Assembly (NCBI GenBank): GCA_025354985.1
Contig: JANXLU010000010.1
Location: 1 to 64,000, forward strand
Direction: 5' to 3'
Origin: Chloroflexota bacterium
Lineage (GTDB): Bacteria; Chloroflexota; Anaerolineae; J036; Brachytrichaceae
DNA length: 64,000 bases
Shown: positions 58,101 to 64,000 of the stretch, piece after piece
Position numbering within the stretch: position 1 is the first letter of the stretch
Layout: every line of letters begins with the position of its first letter
Program-made: the position numbers and the translations under genes
Notes under the pieces: model-generated
What the model was told of the DNA's origin: nothing
Databases searched by the model: none
Seen by the model: only the letters and a program-made list of their open reading frames with translations

Positions 58101-61100
58101 CGAGTCGCGATCCTGGAACACGTTGATATATACCGTTGCAGGTGCAAGCTCGCCAAAATTGAAGTTCTGACCCTGATCACCGGCCGCGAACACAAACCCG
58201 CCAAATTGGTCGTTGGCCGTTGCGCTGAACACTGCACCTGTGCTCAACAGGCCTGGTTGTTCACTGCCATCCAGATAAGAATAGAGCGGATAAAGTGCAT
58301 GGGATTGCTCAGTGAGCGTGAAGGTGCCTGCAAAATTTACGCTAAACCGATACCGCCCGCTGGCGTTTGTTGTGGCGTTCATGACGCCAGACGCACCTGA
58401 CGGAGTGACATAGTCCAAACGTATGTTGACGCCGGCAATACCCGCTTCACCGGTCTGCCGCACGCCGTCATTGTTGTGATCGCGATATACGTAACCGGAG
58501 ATGCCACCCGCTGATTCGCCAAAGCTGTAGAACTCGGATCGACCCTGCGGTCCAACCACGATGTTGTCGAAACGATTGACACCGGCGGTGGCAAATGGGC
58601 TGCCATTGGACAAAAAGGCATCCGCGTATCCTGCTGGTTGCGTCTCAATGACGCTATACGTTCCGGGCCGGACGCTAAATGTGTATACGTCACGGTTGGA
58701 ATAAGTCGGATAAGGCAAGTTTAGTGCGAGCCCAGTCGTGGTGGTAAGAAGCGCATTCTGGCCAAAGCTGTCCAAGCCGGTCAGAGTCATGGTTACCCCG
58801 CGCAAGGTTGGGTCACAGTAGTAATAGCCCTGATAGTAGTAGTTGCACAGAGTGTTCTCAAACGTTCCGTTATCGTTGGCATCTACAAACACCATGCCAC
58901 GGATAGTGGACGCCGGGATTTCGCCAAATTCATAACCGCCGGCCATATGCCCGGGCGTGAACGTAATTCCAGAAATGGTCTTGGAACCCAGCCTGGCACT
59001 TGTGATGCCGCCCGAGCTACCTGCGGTTTCAATTCCATCGACCAGATTCAAATATCCATAAAGTTGATCGGTCTGCTGCGCGGTCACGGTGTAACTACCC
59101 GCGCTCACACCGGCAAATACAAAGAAGCCATTGCCATCCGTGCTGGTCGCTTGCATTACCGGCACCCCTTGCGAGTTTGACCCGGTCAATGTAATTGGGA
59201 CGCCGGCAATACCCGATTCACTGGTATCTGTACCATTCGCGTCATAGTCGAGATAAACACGTCCGCTGATTCCATCCGGTAGTTCGGCAAACGCAAAGCC
59301 ATAACCGTTGGCACCCGATGGCAGTGTAAATGAAAACGCATCGTTGGCGCTGGTCAAATACAGAACATTACCGCTCGCCGTATCAATACTGTCGATGTAG
59401 CCGACGGGTTGGATCTCCACCAGGCTGTATAACCCAGGCGTTATGTTGCTAAAAGAGAACCCGCCGTAATAATCTGTAACTGATTCGAGCTGGACTGGAT
59501 TGTTAAAAGCGTCCATGCCAGCCAGCGTGATCGTTACACCCGCGAGACCAGGCTCGCTATCATTTACGCCATTGCTGTTGATGTCAAGAAACACCTGACC
59601 ACTTACCGACCCCGGAAGTAACACGCCAAAGTTATAGTCGGCGCCCACATCGTTGATTCCCACAACCACGTTGGTGATCTCGTTGGGCAAAACGGCGCCC
59701 ACCACGACGGCGTTGACGGTTCCGGTCTGCACCTTGCCCTGAAACACCGGATAGTAGCCGGACGGAATATGCGTAACAGCATAAGTGCCAGGACGCAGGT
59801 CTGTGAACCGATATTGGCAGTTGCCTGACAGAAGTGAACTGCGGCTGACGGTCGCGCCATGGTCATCCGTGCCACCAAGCGTGACAGTATCACCCGTCAC
59901 TTGATACGCGCAACCCGCTTCGGTCTGGGGGTCGCGCACCCCATTGTTGTTTCGATCCTCATATACGTAGCCGCTGAGCATCGCCGCACCGAGCTCGCCA
60001 AAGTTGTAGTTGACGCCTTGCGCACCGCCGCTCAGCACGATGCCATCTATCCGGTTGGCCGAAGCGGTGCCACCCAAGCTGCCCGCGGTCGCAATCCCAT
60101 CGTCAAAACCCGATGGCTGTGTCTCTACAATGGCATACGTTCCGGGCTGCAGCCCACCCACCGCCCAATATCCATCGGCAAACGTATCCACTCCAAGGTC
60201 GACCGGGTCACCGATGGTTGTCGTGCCCGTTATGCGTAGATGCACCTGAAAAATACCTAACTCAGACGCAGTCCGAACACCGTCATTTCCAATATCCGCA
60301 TAAACATATCCGCTCAGGCTGCCCAAATTGCTGTTTGCCTCATACGCGCCGATGTCGCACGCGGAGCCCTGCGGTCGGCTGATCCCGCGCTGATCTGTGG
60401 GGAGACACGCCGCCGGGTCCCCGGTGTCGATCGCCGGGCTTCCTGGAAGCAGTGCCAGGCTCGCTGTGGCCCCACCGTTTTGTTGCAGCCCGCCAAGCCT
60501 AGGGCTGACGTTTGTCAAGTTCCCCACGGTAATTCCGGCCAACACACAACCAGGCAGACTCCCGACAAGGTTATACCCCAACGATTGCAGGTTGCCGGAG
60601 CCATTTTCGGTTGAACAATCCGGCGCATTTCCAGATCGATCTGCATTCTGAGCCACCAGGCTGTTATGGAGGGTCAGTGTGCCATAGGCATATGGCACGT
60701 GGATTCCGCCACCGCGACCATTGCCATCACCATTGGCGTCGGCCTGGTTGCCGACGATGGTCAGACTATCCATGTCAAGACCGTAGACGCCGTCAAGCTC
60801 CAGCGCACCTCCGCTGACATCCGCACTGTTATTTGCAAACGTGCTGTTCTCGATGCGCCCGGTAATGTAGTTGACTTGCAGTGCTCCACCCATACCGCCA
60901 CAGGTCGGGCAGCTCACGGGCGACAGCGCCCGGTTGCTATCCATAAGCGAACCAGTCATGCTGATCGAACCGCCATTTACGTACAACCCGCCACCATTTG
61001 CAGCAGCGTTACGGCTAATCGTGCTGTCGTGGATGCCCAGTGCAGCGCTGTTTGAATTGATTCCGCCACCCTGCGTAGAGGTGTTGCCCGAAGCCGTCGG

Positions 61101-61838
61101 GCCGTTGTAAAGGACGGCGGTGCGGTTTAGCTGCACTTGGGCGTTGTATTGCGCGTAGACGCCGCCACCATAATCAGCCTGGTTGTATGCAATAACACTG
61201 TCGTTGATCGTCAGGTGACCGTTGTAATCGACGTATACACCACCGCCCTGATAGTAGGCATCCACCTGGTTGTTGGTGATCCATACATCATTCAAGGTTA
61301 CGTTTTCGTTGCCACCAATCGTCAGTGCGCCACCGTTTTGATAACTCGGGTGCCCACCATCCAGGGTGATGTGCGAGAACACCACGGGGTCACCCGGCGC
61401 AAACGCGGGCTTGGCGACCCCGTTCCGACCATCTATCAAGTTTGAGAAGTTCCCACCGCCACCGTTACCAAATGTTGAAACACCCAGAAGCCGGTCCGTT
61501 CCGCCATTCCGAATGACCGTGCTATTCGCGCCGGAGCCGCTCCCCGACCCGTTTATGATGACCGTTTCCGCAATTGCCAAACCACCTTGTGTCAATGTGT
61601 AAACACCAGCCGGAAGCACGATGGTATCCTGACCTGGATGGGCGTTGGCCTCGCCCATGGCCGCACGCAGCGTGCATGTGCCATTGACCGTGGCACAGAA
61701 CCCATCCCCGGGATAGATATCCGGCAAGTCTGCCGGGTCGTCCACGGGAAAGCTAGCCGCCCAGACCGGGGTGGCGAGACCGAGCGTAGCGACAATTCCA
61801 GCGATCATAACTATTGAGCGGTAAAAAGCGTTTTGCAC
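46110..61838 (-). CDS. Giant surface protein: beta-helix head, 29 SdrD B-like repeats, anchor-L, cohesin, CBM-like module
   Basis: A single uninterrupted frame of 5242 residues. Order: signal peptide (residues 1-28); a CSLREA-type start ([12 protein letters not shown]) and a right-handed beta-helix like polymorphic outer-membrane proteins (about 30-498); 29 SdrD B-like domains of about 117 residues (about 500-3905); a choice-of-anchor-L domain (about 3910-4115); a conserved-repeat domain; a cohesin (about 4240-4375); a T/P linker of about 260 residues; a beta module; a CBM6/35-like domain (about 4770-4920); a second linker; a domain of unknown type; a DUF11-like domain; and the end SVFLPLVTQ. 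It should be a very long, calcium-stiffened stalk holding the cohesin and sugar-binding end away from the cell, or the reverse. The GTG start has GAGG 5-6 nt upstream; an ATG at 61808 is the alternative. Confidence 0.9.
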   Translation of the reverse strand: MQNAFYRSIVMIAGIVATLGLATPVWAASFPVDDPADLPDIYPGDGFCATVNGTCTLRAAMGEANAHPGQDTIVLPAGVYTLTQGGLAIAETVIINGSGSGSGANSTVIRNGGTDRLLGVSTFGNGGGGNFSNLIDGRNGVAKPAFAPGDPVVFSHITLDGGHPSYQNGGALTIGGNENVTLNDVWITNNQVDAYYQGGGVYVDYNGHLTINDSVIAYNQADYGGGVYAQYNAQVQLNRTAVLYNGPTASGNTSTQGGGINSNSAALGIHDSTISRNAAANGGGLYVNGGSISMTGSLMDSNRALSPVSCPTCGGMGGALQVNYITGRIENSTFANNSADVSGGALELDGVYGLDMDSLTIVGNQADANGDGNGRGGGIHVPYAYGTLTLHNSLVAQNADRSGNAPDCSTENGSGNLQSLGYNLVGSLPGCVLAGITVGNLTNVSPRLGGLQQNGGATASLALLPGSPAIDTGDPAACLPTDQRGISRPQGSACDIGAYEANSNLGSLSGYVYADIGNDGVRTASELGIFQVHLRITGTTTIGDPVDLGVDTFADGYWAVGGLQPGTYAIVETQPSGFDDGIATAGSLGGTASANRIDGIVLSGGAQGVNYNFGELGAAMLSGYVYEDRNNNGVRDPQTEAGCAYQVTGDTVTLGGTDDHGATVSRSSLLSGNCQYRFTDLRPGTYAVTHIPSGYYPVFQGKVQTGTVNAVVVGAVLPNEITNVVVGINDVGADYNFGVLLPGSVSGQVFLDINSNGVNDSEPGLAGVTITLAGMDAFNNPVQLESVTDYYGGFSFSNITPGLYSLVEIQPVGYIDSIDTASGNVLYLTSANDAFSFTLPSGANGYGFAFAELPDGISGRVYLDYDANGTDTSESGIAGVPITLTGSNSQGVPVMQATSTDGNGFFVFAGVSAGSYTVTAQQTDQLYGYLNLVDGIETAGSSGGITSARLGSKTISGITFTPGHMAGGYEFGEIPASTIRGMVFVDANDNGTFENTLCNYYYQGYYYCDPTLRGVTMTLTGLDSFGQNALLTTTTGLALNLPYPTYSNRDVYTFSVRPGTYSVIETQPAGYADAFLSNGSPFATAGVNRFDNIVVGPQGRSEFYSFGESAGGISGYVYRDHNNDGVRQTGEAGIAGVNIRLDYVTPSGASGVMNATTNASGRYRFSVNFAGTFTLTEQSHALYPLYSYLDGSEQPGLLSTGAVFSATANDQFGGFVFAAGDQGQNFNFGELAPATVYINVFQDRDSDGQNNGEPGIQGTLVGITGQDDLGTVGPITRDADYYGNVQFSLLRPGIYTITEVQPDGFVDGMITIGGQGGISTTNQVSGISVTEGAGAYGYSFAELKTGLSGFIYFDANGDRIRNYFDSYVYDAVTVIMSSTDGGGIYSSTNTTGSLGYYVFDNLPTGRYQISTDANTSLNPDSYLDWFEQVGSLGGISGTIIGQDLISQISYTAGAVGVNYNFGKLQGAVVNAQVFVDFNNNGYQDYGEPGIAGVTATVAGLNDVGQHVTMTTVSNAYGQIQFNGVRRGTYQLVETQPADYTDGQERDLYGQFQVSGNDSFSLTISTIGGYFQGANFGERQVGVVGYVYLDGNSDGIRQQNEAGIQGTTVVLSATDVGATFITTTTTGYSGIFSFGDIPNGTYSLIEVQPVGYVDGTDQVGSNGGLVLQAAATGNDLIANIPITAATFATDYLFGELNPSVIQAVVYADLNNDGFKNNDDPAIPAAMLMLAGRDDRGQDVMIPATTDQLGYARFELLRAGTYTLTEMQPGGYGDGLDRDAAGNLSVASDIFTNIVLAQGQFKGNFTFGESALSLSGRVVEDKNVNGVADGLDSGIPGRMINVFGVLASDGSLVERSLTTAGDGSWQIVGVAAGTYTVTKNPPSPPFLDSRQIDGNIPSSVAGGQFGGIVITTTSASGYLYLELQTGSVGGSIYHDLNNNGNIDTGEPGITGVTVTLSGMNYLSQAVTLVTSSSVGGSYNFAALTPGTYTVTELQPEGYTDGRDSLGNAGGQLANDVASNIVISSGFGATGYNFGERQVGVIGNVYYDGNGNGQRDLNEGGLAGVVVVLSGTTSVGDQVVVSTTTGANGLFTFGDLVTGTYALHELQPVQFLDGGESIGSAGGIIPGGLVSGTEGADQDLITNIVITQGTFASGYTFGEIPASRVFGNVFVDLNNNGRLDAGELGIGGVTITLSGINDRGVRVSRNITSGMDGSWSFDALRVGTYAITETQPAGYSDGKDRDGADQLSVRNDGFDHILVGLGSQVGAFKFGESTSFIAGYVYLDVNNDGIRQPTEAGLYGVMITLTGVESETGQAIQFITITNGNGQYQFLGVPLGTYTVTEQQPPDVLDGKDSLGSGAGGAAFNDEFRGLIATGVGANNYNFGEIGPASVAGMVYFDINNDGSATGDPGIASVILTLTGTDDRGAAVSMSTVTAADGTFTFGNLRPGTYALNETQPAGYTNGVIAVGTAGGVATGTGINSIVLGVAQQGSGNLFGERQSGLAGYVYSDKNNDGVRDAAPGSNETGISGAVIVLTGTTTGGQAVNRTMQTNSAGFYNFPNLAAGTYRIREVQPFGWLDGKEQLGTLGGIVSPDAFDVTITTVDSGRNYNFGELALASVQAQVYLDVNGDGVPQGNEAPIPAVVFTLAGIDDLGASVSLLRLSNDAGFATFTGLRPGTYVLSETQPAGFVDGIDHTGNAGGSLTNDLVTSIVISPGFAASGYTFGERITGVSGYVYDDLSNNGVKSNIEPGIANVNVLLTGTTTSGQQLVRTATTNAAGLYVFGDLPAGNYRISEIQPAGWLDGLDNAGSQGGSVAPLGQDAVDFTFNGTGYAEGYNFGEITPSRIAGYTFFDINNDGIFEWSACPDDSGLCQGDQDSPEVPIGAAAQVVLDGVNDLGQGLLVTVSTNSNGYWEFPNLRPGVYNVTQIQRDADVDGKDSVLLGVRMLVSSTVNDRLQGLVLGVGDLKGGVFGEQPSITGYVYRDDNDNGLREPGGSTCVLPELGIGGAGIQLTGVNIYNQQVAINTTSQSVVANQTCYEGFWYFGGLVTGTYDIRETQPAKYFDGKEHIGTGGGLTTTNDVFSRIVFTPGQVLSGYTFGELRNFINGNAYLDVNGNGTYDAGTDAANVQATILLTGVTDLSQTVTRSVLAQGFYEFSGLRPGVYTVTEVQPAGYDDSAEQLGSGTGSTARISGNDQFVITLTAGAIAEGFNFGELISGTINGSVTYWPFPDWPFAYRTQPVAGEIIRLDGTTMQGGLVQTTTTDVNGQYFFFDLPPGTYKVTEVSFPSGYSNELPLADRDGVVACGGGLYDASRRAHSAIVLGYGSGAGCNFRVGSMLRGTVAIDNNSDGVFDGTGLSGVMIDLGGVRTGGGVVTATTTTAGCSDYEPCGRFAFAPLFTGTYAITETQPAIIDGADFAGSAGGVTATYSSPVDGHVLSDVISGIAIVYNRDSVATNYRFGERTLASLHGLVNYDKNENGVADDYAGGIGNVQIVLDGIDDLGASVLITRLTDAYGGWSFDVLRPGYYSVTEQQPAGYTDWVDILGNKGGEPQNDRFINIPLTYGDNGSGYLFNERRTGIIGSVYADVDNNHQFCCDDYGIPNVTIWLTGTSFVSGTISYSTTTDSSGNFFFSDLPAGTYALSEVQPAGFDDSSETVGTLGGNAVQGAGNDRINNIVLGATNFGDGYLFSETPLSSIRGYVFVDVNNDVVRESEPGIAGVLITLTGNLNVGGSVLITQVTDANGAFGFGNLRAGVYELNEQQPNFLDGLDRAGSAGGIALNDRIVGIGLRVGANATDYSFGERSAGLGGYVYLDANADGVRGLTETGLSPVTINLTGRDFANRAVSKSTATNNSGFYIFDVLPGTYVVQEVQPFGYLTGTAQAGSQGGTIANGNVISNVTVPSGVAAVNYNFGDVSPSAFDLAEAMGFAPGVVTSATLDVDGINKAGLGGLTRASMAGFPTDGKTFAYLGTGNMIFADQPNNAPNTFGLGDYGQLNIGFTVPATATCMSVDFTFLSEEFPEFVGSQFNDAFEITVDGAPIARDSAGNRITVNTVLGVTPANAAGTTYDAATLRLRAQTPVTPGNHSYATFVISDAVDTAYDSAVFLDHVQFTAPGGRGCDTGAELPISIALSKTVSLQPQASGLDSITVNRGTEVFYIYTVQNTGLYPLVTQSLVDSELGTLLTQTPVVLQPGDTYEFITSRVETQTSSGSSMWTAYYSPTLFTTATATTHVTVIQPPTATPTPQPGNARLSLQPATATIDQGGNISMALVISGVQNLGSYEALITFDPAIVTVTQLSDAGLLGSTGRTAVPLTSAMNGNSVRFGRASLGTAAGFSGDGVLAWVQFRGVAGGSSLINLSNGIVANARGLSVNLLSQDGAQLTVVANTATPTATPTNTPTSTPTSTATATATSTATPTQTSTNTPTRTPTSTATNTATPTPTSSNTPTWTPTSTATNTATPTPTSSNTPTRTPTSTATYTATPTPTLTKTSTQTTTNTATNTATPTQTSTAVSSATVTPSATPSKTAINTATVTPTRTVTPTPTNTATQTATSVATSTASPTRTPVPNNSATPTPSTTPTSTATKTTTPTLTATATSTATQTAISSATPTASQTWTPSPTNTATPTVTNTPTLTATPTASATPSGGTCSASCSGSVTQLTLQTIYRSTSGQANAPTERLRVRVAGASDQKGTKNPSGAVLYDNDSDGRGVGSLPNPVLGVGSLFTFNVPANTARVIVTVQSANYSQESVRAVFKTDCSQLPGTADGTEYIGFEVASLTSSSGTYKTQVRRAEAEFGSFTNLAHPYDNDAASGLTAVGDLDNVGQGLTVTINAPAAGTYGLYIRYSSDDSDRAHQTTAVRSLYANNGLVSNAIGFVDTDDWDGFATRGPISISLNSGNNTLSLRRESASQVGYVDIDYFEIRMDGNCGGATGTPTSTPVTTPTPTPTSAPSATPTSTPVAPCMKDGACYKVEFLGYTTNAAGETTMNWRVTNHCRYDVSYVSFGTGTSTRVSSTHGSNFLGKKGAYLVTWTDTTANPGFKSIKYSPVNFALNFSENELFTYVVRNFDPTLPIQVKVHAGIDGETSTWRFDNTGCAATQQPAPAIVSGPDNVAMFSNPPSGSQVMPGTVITYYVLIQGPGHATGLARMATGELTATVSGNIPPAAQLLGDTVTDGGVVSGTAVVWTEPVPADESMVLVYSVQVQGTTARSNSQVLVNEADVDIDGVRYTSNSVTHRLGAVNSVFLPLVTQ
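48430..48627. repeat. 66-bp minisatellite, three copies, in the T/P linker of the giant gene
   Basis: Units begin at 48430, 48496 and 48562, differ by only a few bases, and stay in frame (22 residues each). A fourth partial copy starts at 48640. The rest of the linker (48705-47925) is built of looser repeats. This length is prone to slippage, so linker length may vary between strains. Confidence 0.8.
50110..60325 (-). repeat. Array of 29 SdrD B-like domain repeats within the giant gene
   Basis: I counted 29 successive domains, each opening with a GYVYxDxNNDGxR-like calcium-loop motif and closing with a YNFGE-like strand. In between come a VTLTG-type strand and the PGTYxVTExQPxGY signature. 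The copies are clearly related as protein but strongly diverged as DNA, unlike the nearby minisatellite. Repeats 5, 21, 22, 24 and 27 carry inserted segments with extra Cys or aromatic residues. Confidence 0.85.
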
Positions 61839-61870
61839 AGGTGACCTCGGTTGAGGTTGTATCCGTCCTG

Positions 61871-61915
61871 TTGCTCACTATCCCGCTCACGGAATGTTCA
61901 GTTTGTGCTCAGTTT
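61871..61915. promoter_or_regulatory. Four-copy direct-repeat array, 11-12-bp period, upstream of the giant gene
   Basis: On the plus strand the units TTGCTCAC (61871), CCGCTCAC (61883), ATGTTCAG (61894) and GTGCTCAG (61905) follow each other at 12, 11 and 11 bp. The array lies 33-77 nt before the GTG start. Its repeated heptamer also occurs upstream of the other two genes of the cohesin/dockerin locus. Confidence 0.65.
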
Positions 61916-62049
61916 ACAAAAACGGTCACTTTTCGGCCAAACCCAATCGTTAGTATGGGTATGATGCGGTCATTTGGGACAGGTTTTTAAGACTAGACCA
62001 GTTGACTTTACCCATAAAAATGTGTTCAATGGTTTTGGAGACTCAAATT

Positions 62050-62376
62050 ATGAAAAAATTCCTACTGATTTACCATTCTCAACCAATGACGGCGATGCCA
62101 ACCCCGGATCAAATGAAGGCCATGATGGACGCATGGATAGTGTGGAACACCAAATGCGGCACCGGCATTGTCGATCTGGGCAACCCACTGGCGCCCCAAG
62201 CGCACCGCATCGCAACGCAGGGTGCAACGGACATCACCAGCACGGAATCTGGCTACTCCATGATCCAAGCCGATGACATGGCTGCCGCCGTCAAGATGCT
62301 GGACGGCCATCCCATCATGCACCAGCCCGGTGGTTCCATTGTGGTTCACGAAGTGACTCCTATGCCCGGGATGTAA
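62050..62376 (+). CDS. YCII-related protein
   Basis: A 108-residue protein resembling the YCII/DGPF-type dimeric alpha-beta barrel family. It starts with KKFLLIYHS, then PDQMKAMMDAWIVWNTKCGTGIVDLGNPL, a GYSMIQADDMAAAVKMLDGHP helix and a VVHEVTPMPGM end. Members are often sigma-factor-linked accessory proteins or of unknown role; no ECF sigma gene is visible here. TTGGAGA lies about 12 nt before the ATG. The 211 bp upstream separate it from the divergent giant gene and include the direct-repeat array of that gene. Confidence 0.8.
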   Translation: MKKFLLIYHSQPMTAMPTPDQMKAMMDAWIVWNTKCGTGIVDLGNPLAPQAHRIATQGATDITSTESGYSMIQADDMAAAVKMLDGHPIMHQPGGSIVVHEVTPMPGM

Positions 62377-62441
62377 TTCCACGGCGATTACGTCGGGGAC
62401 AATAGAGGCTGCGCGAACAAGATTTCGTGCAGCCTCTCATC

Positions 62442-62987
62442 ATGTCACCTGTCATGCCAGACGCTCTTATTTCAAACACCACTTCGCGCACCACGTTTCG
62501 CAGCAAACCTGTGACCATCATTGGCGCACCCCTACGCCCTGGTGATTTCATGCCAGACGCGACGTTGCTCACGCCGGAGTGGGCTCAGATCAGCCTGAGC
62601 AAATTTTCCGGTCAGGTGCGGCTGTTTAGCGTGATCCCATCGCTTGCCACCGGCATTTGTGACACGCAAACCCGCCGATTAAATGACGAAGCCCGGCGCC
62701 TTGGTGAACGTGTGCGGGTCATCACTATAAGCGCCGATCTGCCCTTTACCCAAAAACGCTGGCAAACGGACGCCGATGCGCATGCCATGACGATGTTGAG
62801 CGACACCATGTCGCTGGCGTTTGGAGATGCGATCGGCGCACATGTGGCCGAAATGCGGGTTCTGCAGCGGTGCATCCTGGTGGTCTCGGACTCCGATAAG
62901 GTCACATACACGGAATACGTGCCCGAGATCGCGCAGCACCCGGACTATGACGCCGCGCTTGCTGCCTTGACCGCGCTGATCGGGTAG
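62442..62987 (+). CDS. tpx: Thiol peroxidase (Tpx-like) without the resolving cysteine
   Basis: About 181 residues of the atypical 2-Cys peroxiredoxin Tpx family. SVIPSLATGICDTQT contains the peroxidatic Cys73, VRVITISADLPFTQKRW the conserved second block, and VTYTEYVPEIAQHPDYDAALAAL the C-terminal block. In typical Tpx proteins the resolving Cys follows RF or RW about 34 residues after the first; here that position is Gln108. Another Cys (VLQRCILVV) is found in a different strand. The enzyme may therefore work as a 1-Cys form with an external thiol. The ATG at 62442 is preferred, though a GTG at 62427 is possible. Confidence 0.87.
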   Translation: MSPVMPDALISNTTSRTTFRSKPVTIIGAPLRPGDFMPDATLLTPEWAQISLSKFSGQVRLFSVIPSLATGICDTQTRRLNDEARRLGERVRVITISADLPFTQKRWQTDADAHAMTMLSDTMSLAFGDAIGAHVAEMRVLQRCILVVSDSDKVTYTEYVPEIAQHPDYDAALAALTALIG

Positions 62988-62993
62988 TGCAGT

Positions 62994-63740
62994 TTATGCA
63001 GTCCCGCCGACGAGCGCGTGTTTGATGGCTGCAATTTCAGACGCGGTCACACCGCTTTCCAAAAGATAATTCTCGACGCCACCATGCTGCTCATGCAGCA
63101 GATTGAGGGTGTGTTGAATTGTTTCCGGCACGCACTTTAGAAATTCTTCATACTTATGCAGATCAACACCGTCGCTGGCGGCCCGGGCCCGCAGACCATC
63201 GTAGAACTCCCCGGACAGCATCTCGCCGGTCAGCAAATAATCCCGAATCACATCGGCGTTGTTCACACCGCACAGTTCGTGCAGCATCGCGACCACGACA
63301 CCGGTGCGATCCTTGCCCGCGGTGCAATGTATCAGCACAGTCTGATCTATGTTTTCTGCGATGGCGCCAAAAATATCGCGCATACTTTCGCGTTCCAGCA
63401 ACATAAATTCATATGACTGAATCTGTGTGCTGGGCAACATGTCCCGAAACTTTCGGAAAATAGGTCGGTGCAAATAACGCACCTTGTCCGATCCTTCAAA
63501 TGGGCTGGGATGGCGTGCGCGTTCCAATTCCGTGCGCAAATCAACCACAGAGCGCAGGGCATGCTGGTCCACAATAGCCGCACGCGCAGTTGGCGTCAGG
63601 TGGTGCAGACTCTCGCCCCGTAACAACCGTGCCCAGGGTAGCGTCCCTGTGCCCGTCATATAGCCACCGGCATCGCGAATATTGTGTGATCCTTCAAGCC
63701 GTATTTGGCGGCGTTTTGCTTCCGGGCTGAGCGTGTTCAT
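62994..63740 (-). CDS. Tyrosine-phosphatase-like protein (atypical, Y_phosphatase3 type)
   Basis: A 248-residue protein. The catalytic P-loop is LIHCTAGKDRTGVVVAML (C-x5-R with the KDRTG form), and the N-terminal LEGSHNIRDAGGYMT and SVVDLRTELER segments are the conserved blocks of bacterial tyrosine/lipid phosphatases of the Y_phosphatase3 group. It could act on phosphotyrosine, phosphoinositide-like or other phosphoesters; the substrate is unknown. There is no signal peptide. Its start overlaps the 3' end of the recO-like gene by 47 nt, and it converges with tpx (6 bp between the stops). Confidence 0.85.
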   Translation of the reverse strand: MNTLSPEAKRRQIRLEGSHNIRDAGGYMTGTGTLPWARLLRGESLHHLTPTARAAIVDQHALRSVVDLRTELERARHPSPFEGSDKVRYLHRPIFRKFRDMLPSTQIQSYEFMLLERESMRDIFGAIAENIDQTVLIHCTAGKDRTGVVVAMLHELCGVNNADVIRDYLLTGEMLSGEFYDGLRARAASDGVDLHKYEEFLKCVPETIQHTLNLLHEQHGGVENYLLESGVTASEIAAIKHALVGGTA

Positions 63741-64000
63741 GCGAGCTCAATTTTAGCGTGGAGCCCTCAATCACCTCGCGCATGAATCTGCGACTTTGGG
63801 GTGCGCGCTCCAAAATAAAATTTAGATGATGGCGCAGAACGCGTTCAAGTTGCGCGTGCAAATATGGCGTGATCGCAAGCGCCCGTACCTGTGACCAGGG
63901 CTGTGATTGCAGGGTGCGCAATACTAATATCGTGAGCGCATTTAGCAGCAGTGCATCCCGGGCAAAACCGGTCGCTGCAGGTGATAGCAGACCGCCTTCC
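63694..64000 (-). CDS. recO: Probable DNA repair protein RecO, C-terminal part (5' end outside window)
   Basis: About 101 codons are visible, running in from the window edge. EGGLLSPAAT, followed by a helix-rich region with AITPYLHAQLERVLRHHLNFILERAPQSRRFMREV, fits the C-terminal domain of RecO, which loads RecA with RecR in gap repair. The zinc-site Cys residues found in many RecO proteins in the GG-x-C-xx-C region are Ser and Ala here. The call rests on pattern only because the OB-fold N-terminus is outside the window. The stop lies inside the phosphatase gene. Confidence 0.6.
   Translation of the reverse strand, partial: EGGLLSPAATGFARDALLLNALTILVLRTLQSQPWSQVRALAITPYLHAQLERVLRHHLNFILERAPQSRRFMREVIEGSTLKLSSHEHAQPGSKTPPNTA

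Noticed and set aside
62401-62440. Small hairpin AGGCTGC/GCAGCCT before tpx, considered as a riboswitch
   Set aside because: Seven base pairs with a long loop and no recognisable aptamer; too little to support an RNA regulator.
1-64000. Search for tRNA, rRNA, CRISPR arrays, IS elements and integrases
   Set aside because: I saw no cloverleaf in the intergenic gaps, no spaced identical repeats with unique spacers, and no transposase or recombinase motif. The spaced repeats at 44541-44618 and 61871-61915 have 4-5-nt spacers and are not CRISPR.

Overview
The window is bacterial and moderately GC-rich. The most likely source is a member of the Chloroflexota. The indications are a cohesin/dockerin protein set joined by Thr/Pro-rich linkers, a giant surface protein built from SdrD B-like domains, secreted proteins ending in a short hydrophobic LP[LI][VI] tail, a PAC2-family protein, a candidate Re-citrate synthase, and many genes with a -10 box only 5-8 nt before the start codon (leaderless pattern). 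This assignment is inference; there is no rRNA or tRNA gene in the window to anchor it. I see no insertion sequence, prophage, CRISPR array or integrase.

Layout. 1-5 kb: the 3' part of a glutamine synthetase, a metallo-beta-lactamase-fold hydrolase, an alpha/beta-hydrolase lipoprotein, a GNAT acetyltransferase, an ankyrin protein and a small DUF1579-like protein. 5-11.3 kb is an eroded stretch. It holds a MarR gene with no recognisable N-terminus, a NarL-type response regulator whose histidine kinase is cut after HAMP and runs straight into an ABC ATPase that lacks Walker A, an intact SsuC/TauC-like permease, a DinB protein, a YjbR protein and a 69-codon remnant of a cytochrome P450. 11.2-13.9 kb: an HTH-citrate synthase and a Re-citrate-synthase-like gene diverge from a region with a perfect palindrome. 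13.9-25.4 kb: ordinary small genes (ChrB, DUF3224, a papain-like protease with a polyacidic tail, two exported proteins, a GT-C membrane protein, an ArsR-DUF2087 regulator, HPF, ComF, PAC2, phosphodiester glycosidase, hotdog thioesterase, nitroreductase). 25.5-33.5 kb: an NHL-repeat protein, an alkyltransferase-like protein, an SRPBCC protein and a pentose-phosphate cluster (tal, HAD phosphatase, gnd, zwf). 33.5-39.3 kb: an ABC-2 permease, a sorbosone/glucose dehydrogenase-like secreted protein, a second GT-C-like membrane protein and an unknown protein.

39.4-61.8 kb is the centrepiece: three consecutive minus-strand genes covering 22 kb. They encode a 1706-residue LCAT/lipase-like protein with a dockerin, a 461-residue protein with two cohesins, and a 5242-residue protein with a beta-helix head, 29 SdrD B-like repeats, a cohesin and a carbohydrate-binding-like module. 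They look like parts of a non-cellulosomal cell-surface assembly. All three have copies of a heptamer (TGCTCAC/G on the plus strand) just upstream. At the giant gene and the lipase gene these are tandem arrays with about 11-bp spacing, which suggests shared control by a direct-repeat-binding regulator. The window ends with a YCII-like protein, a thiol peroxidase without its resolving Cys, a tyrosine-phosphatase-like protein and the end of a probable recO.
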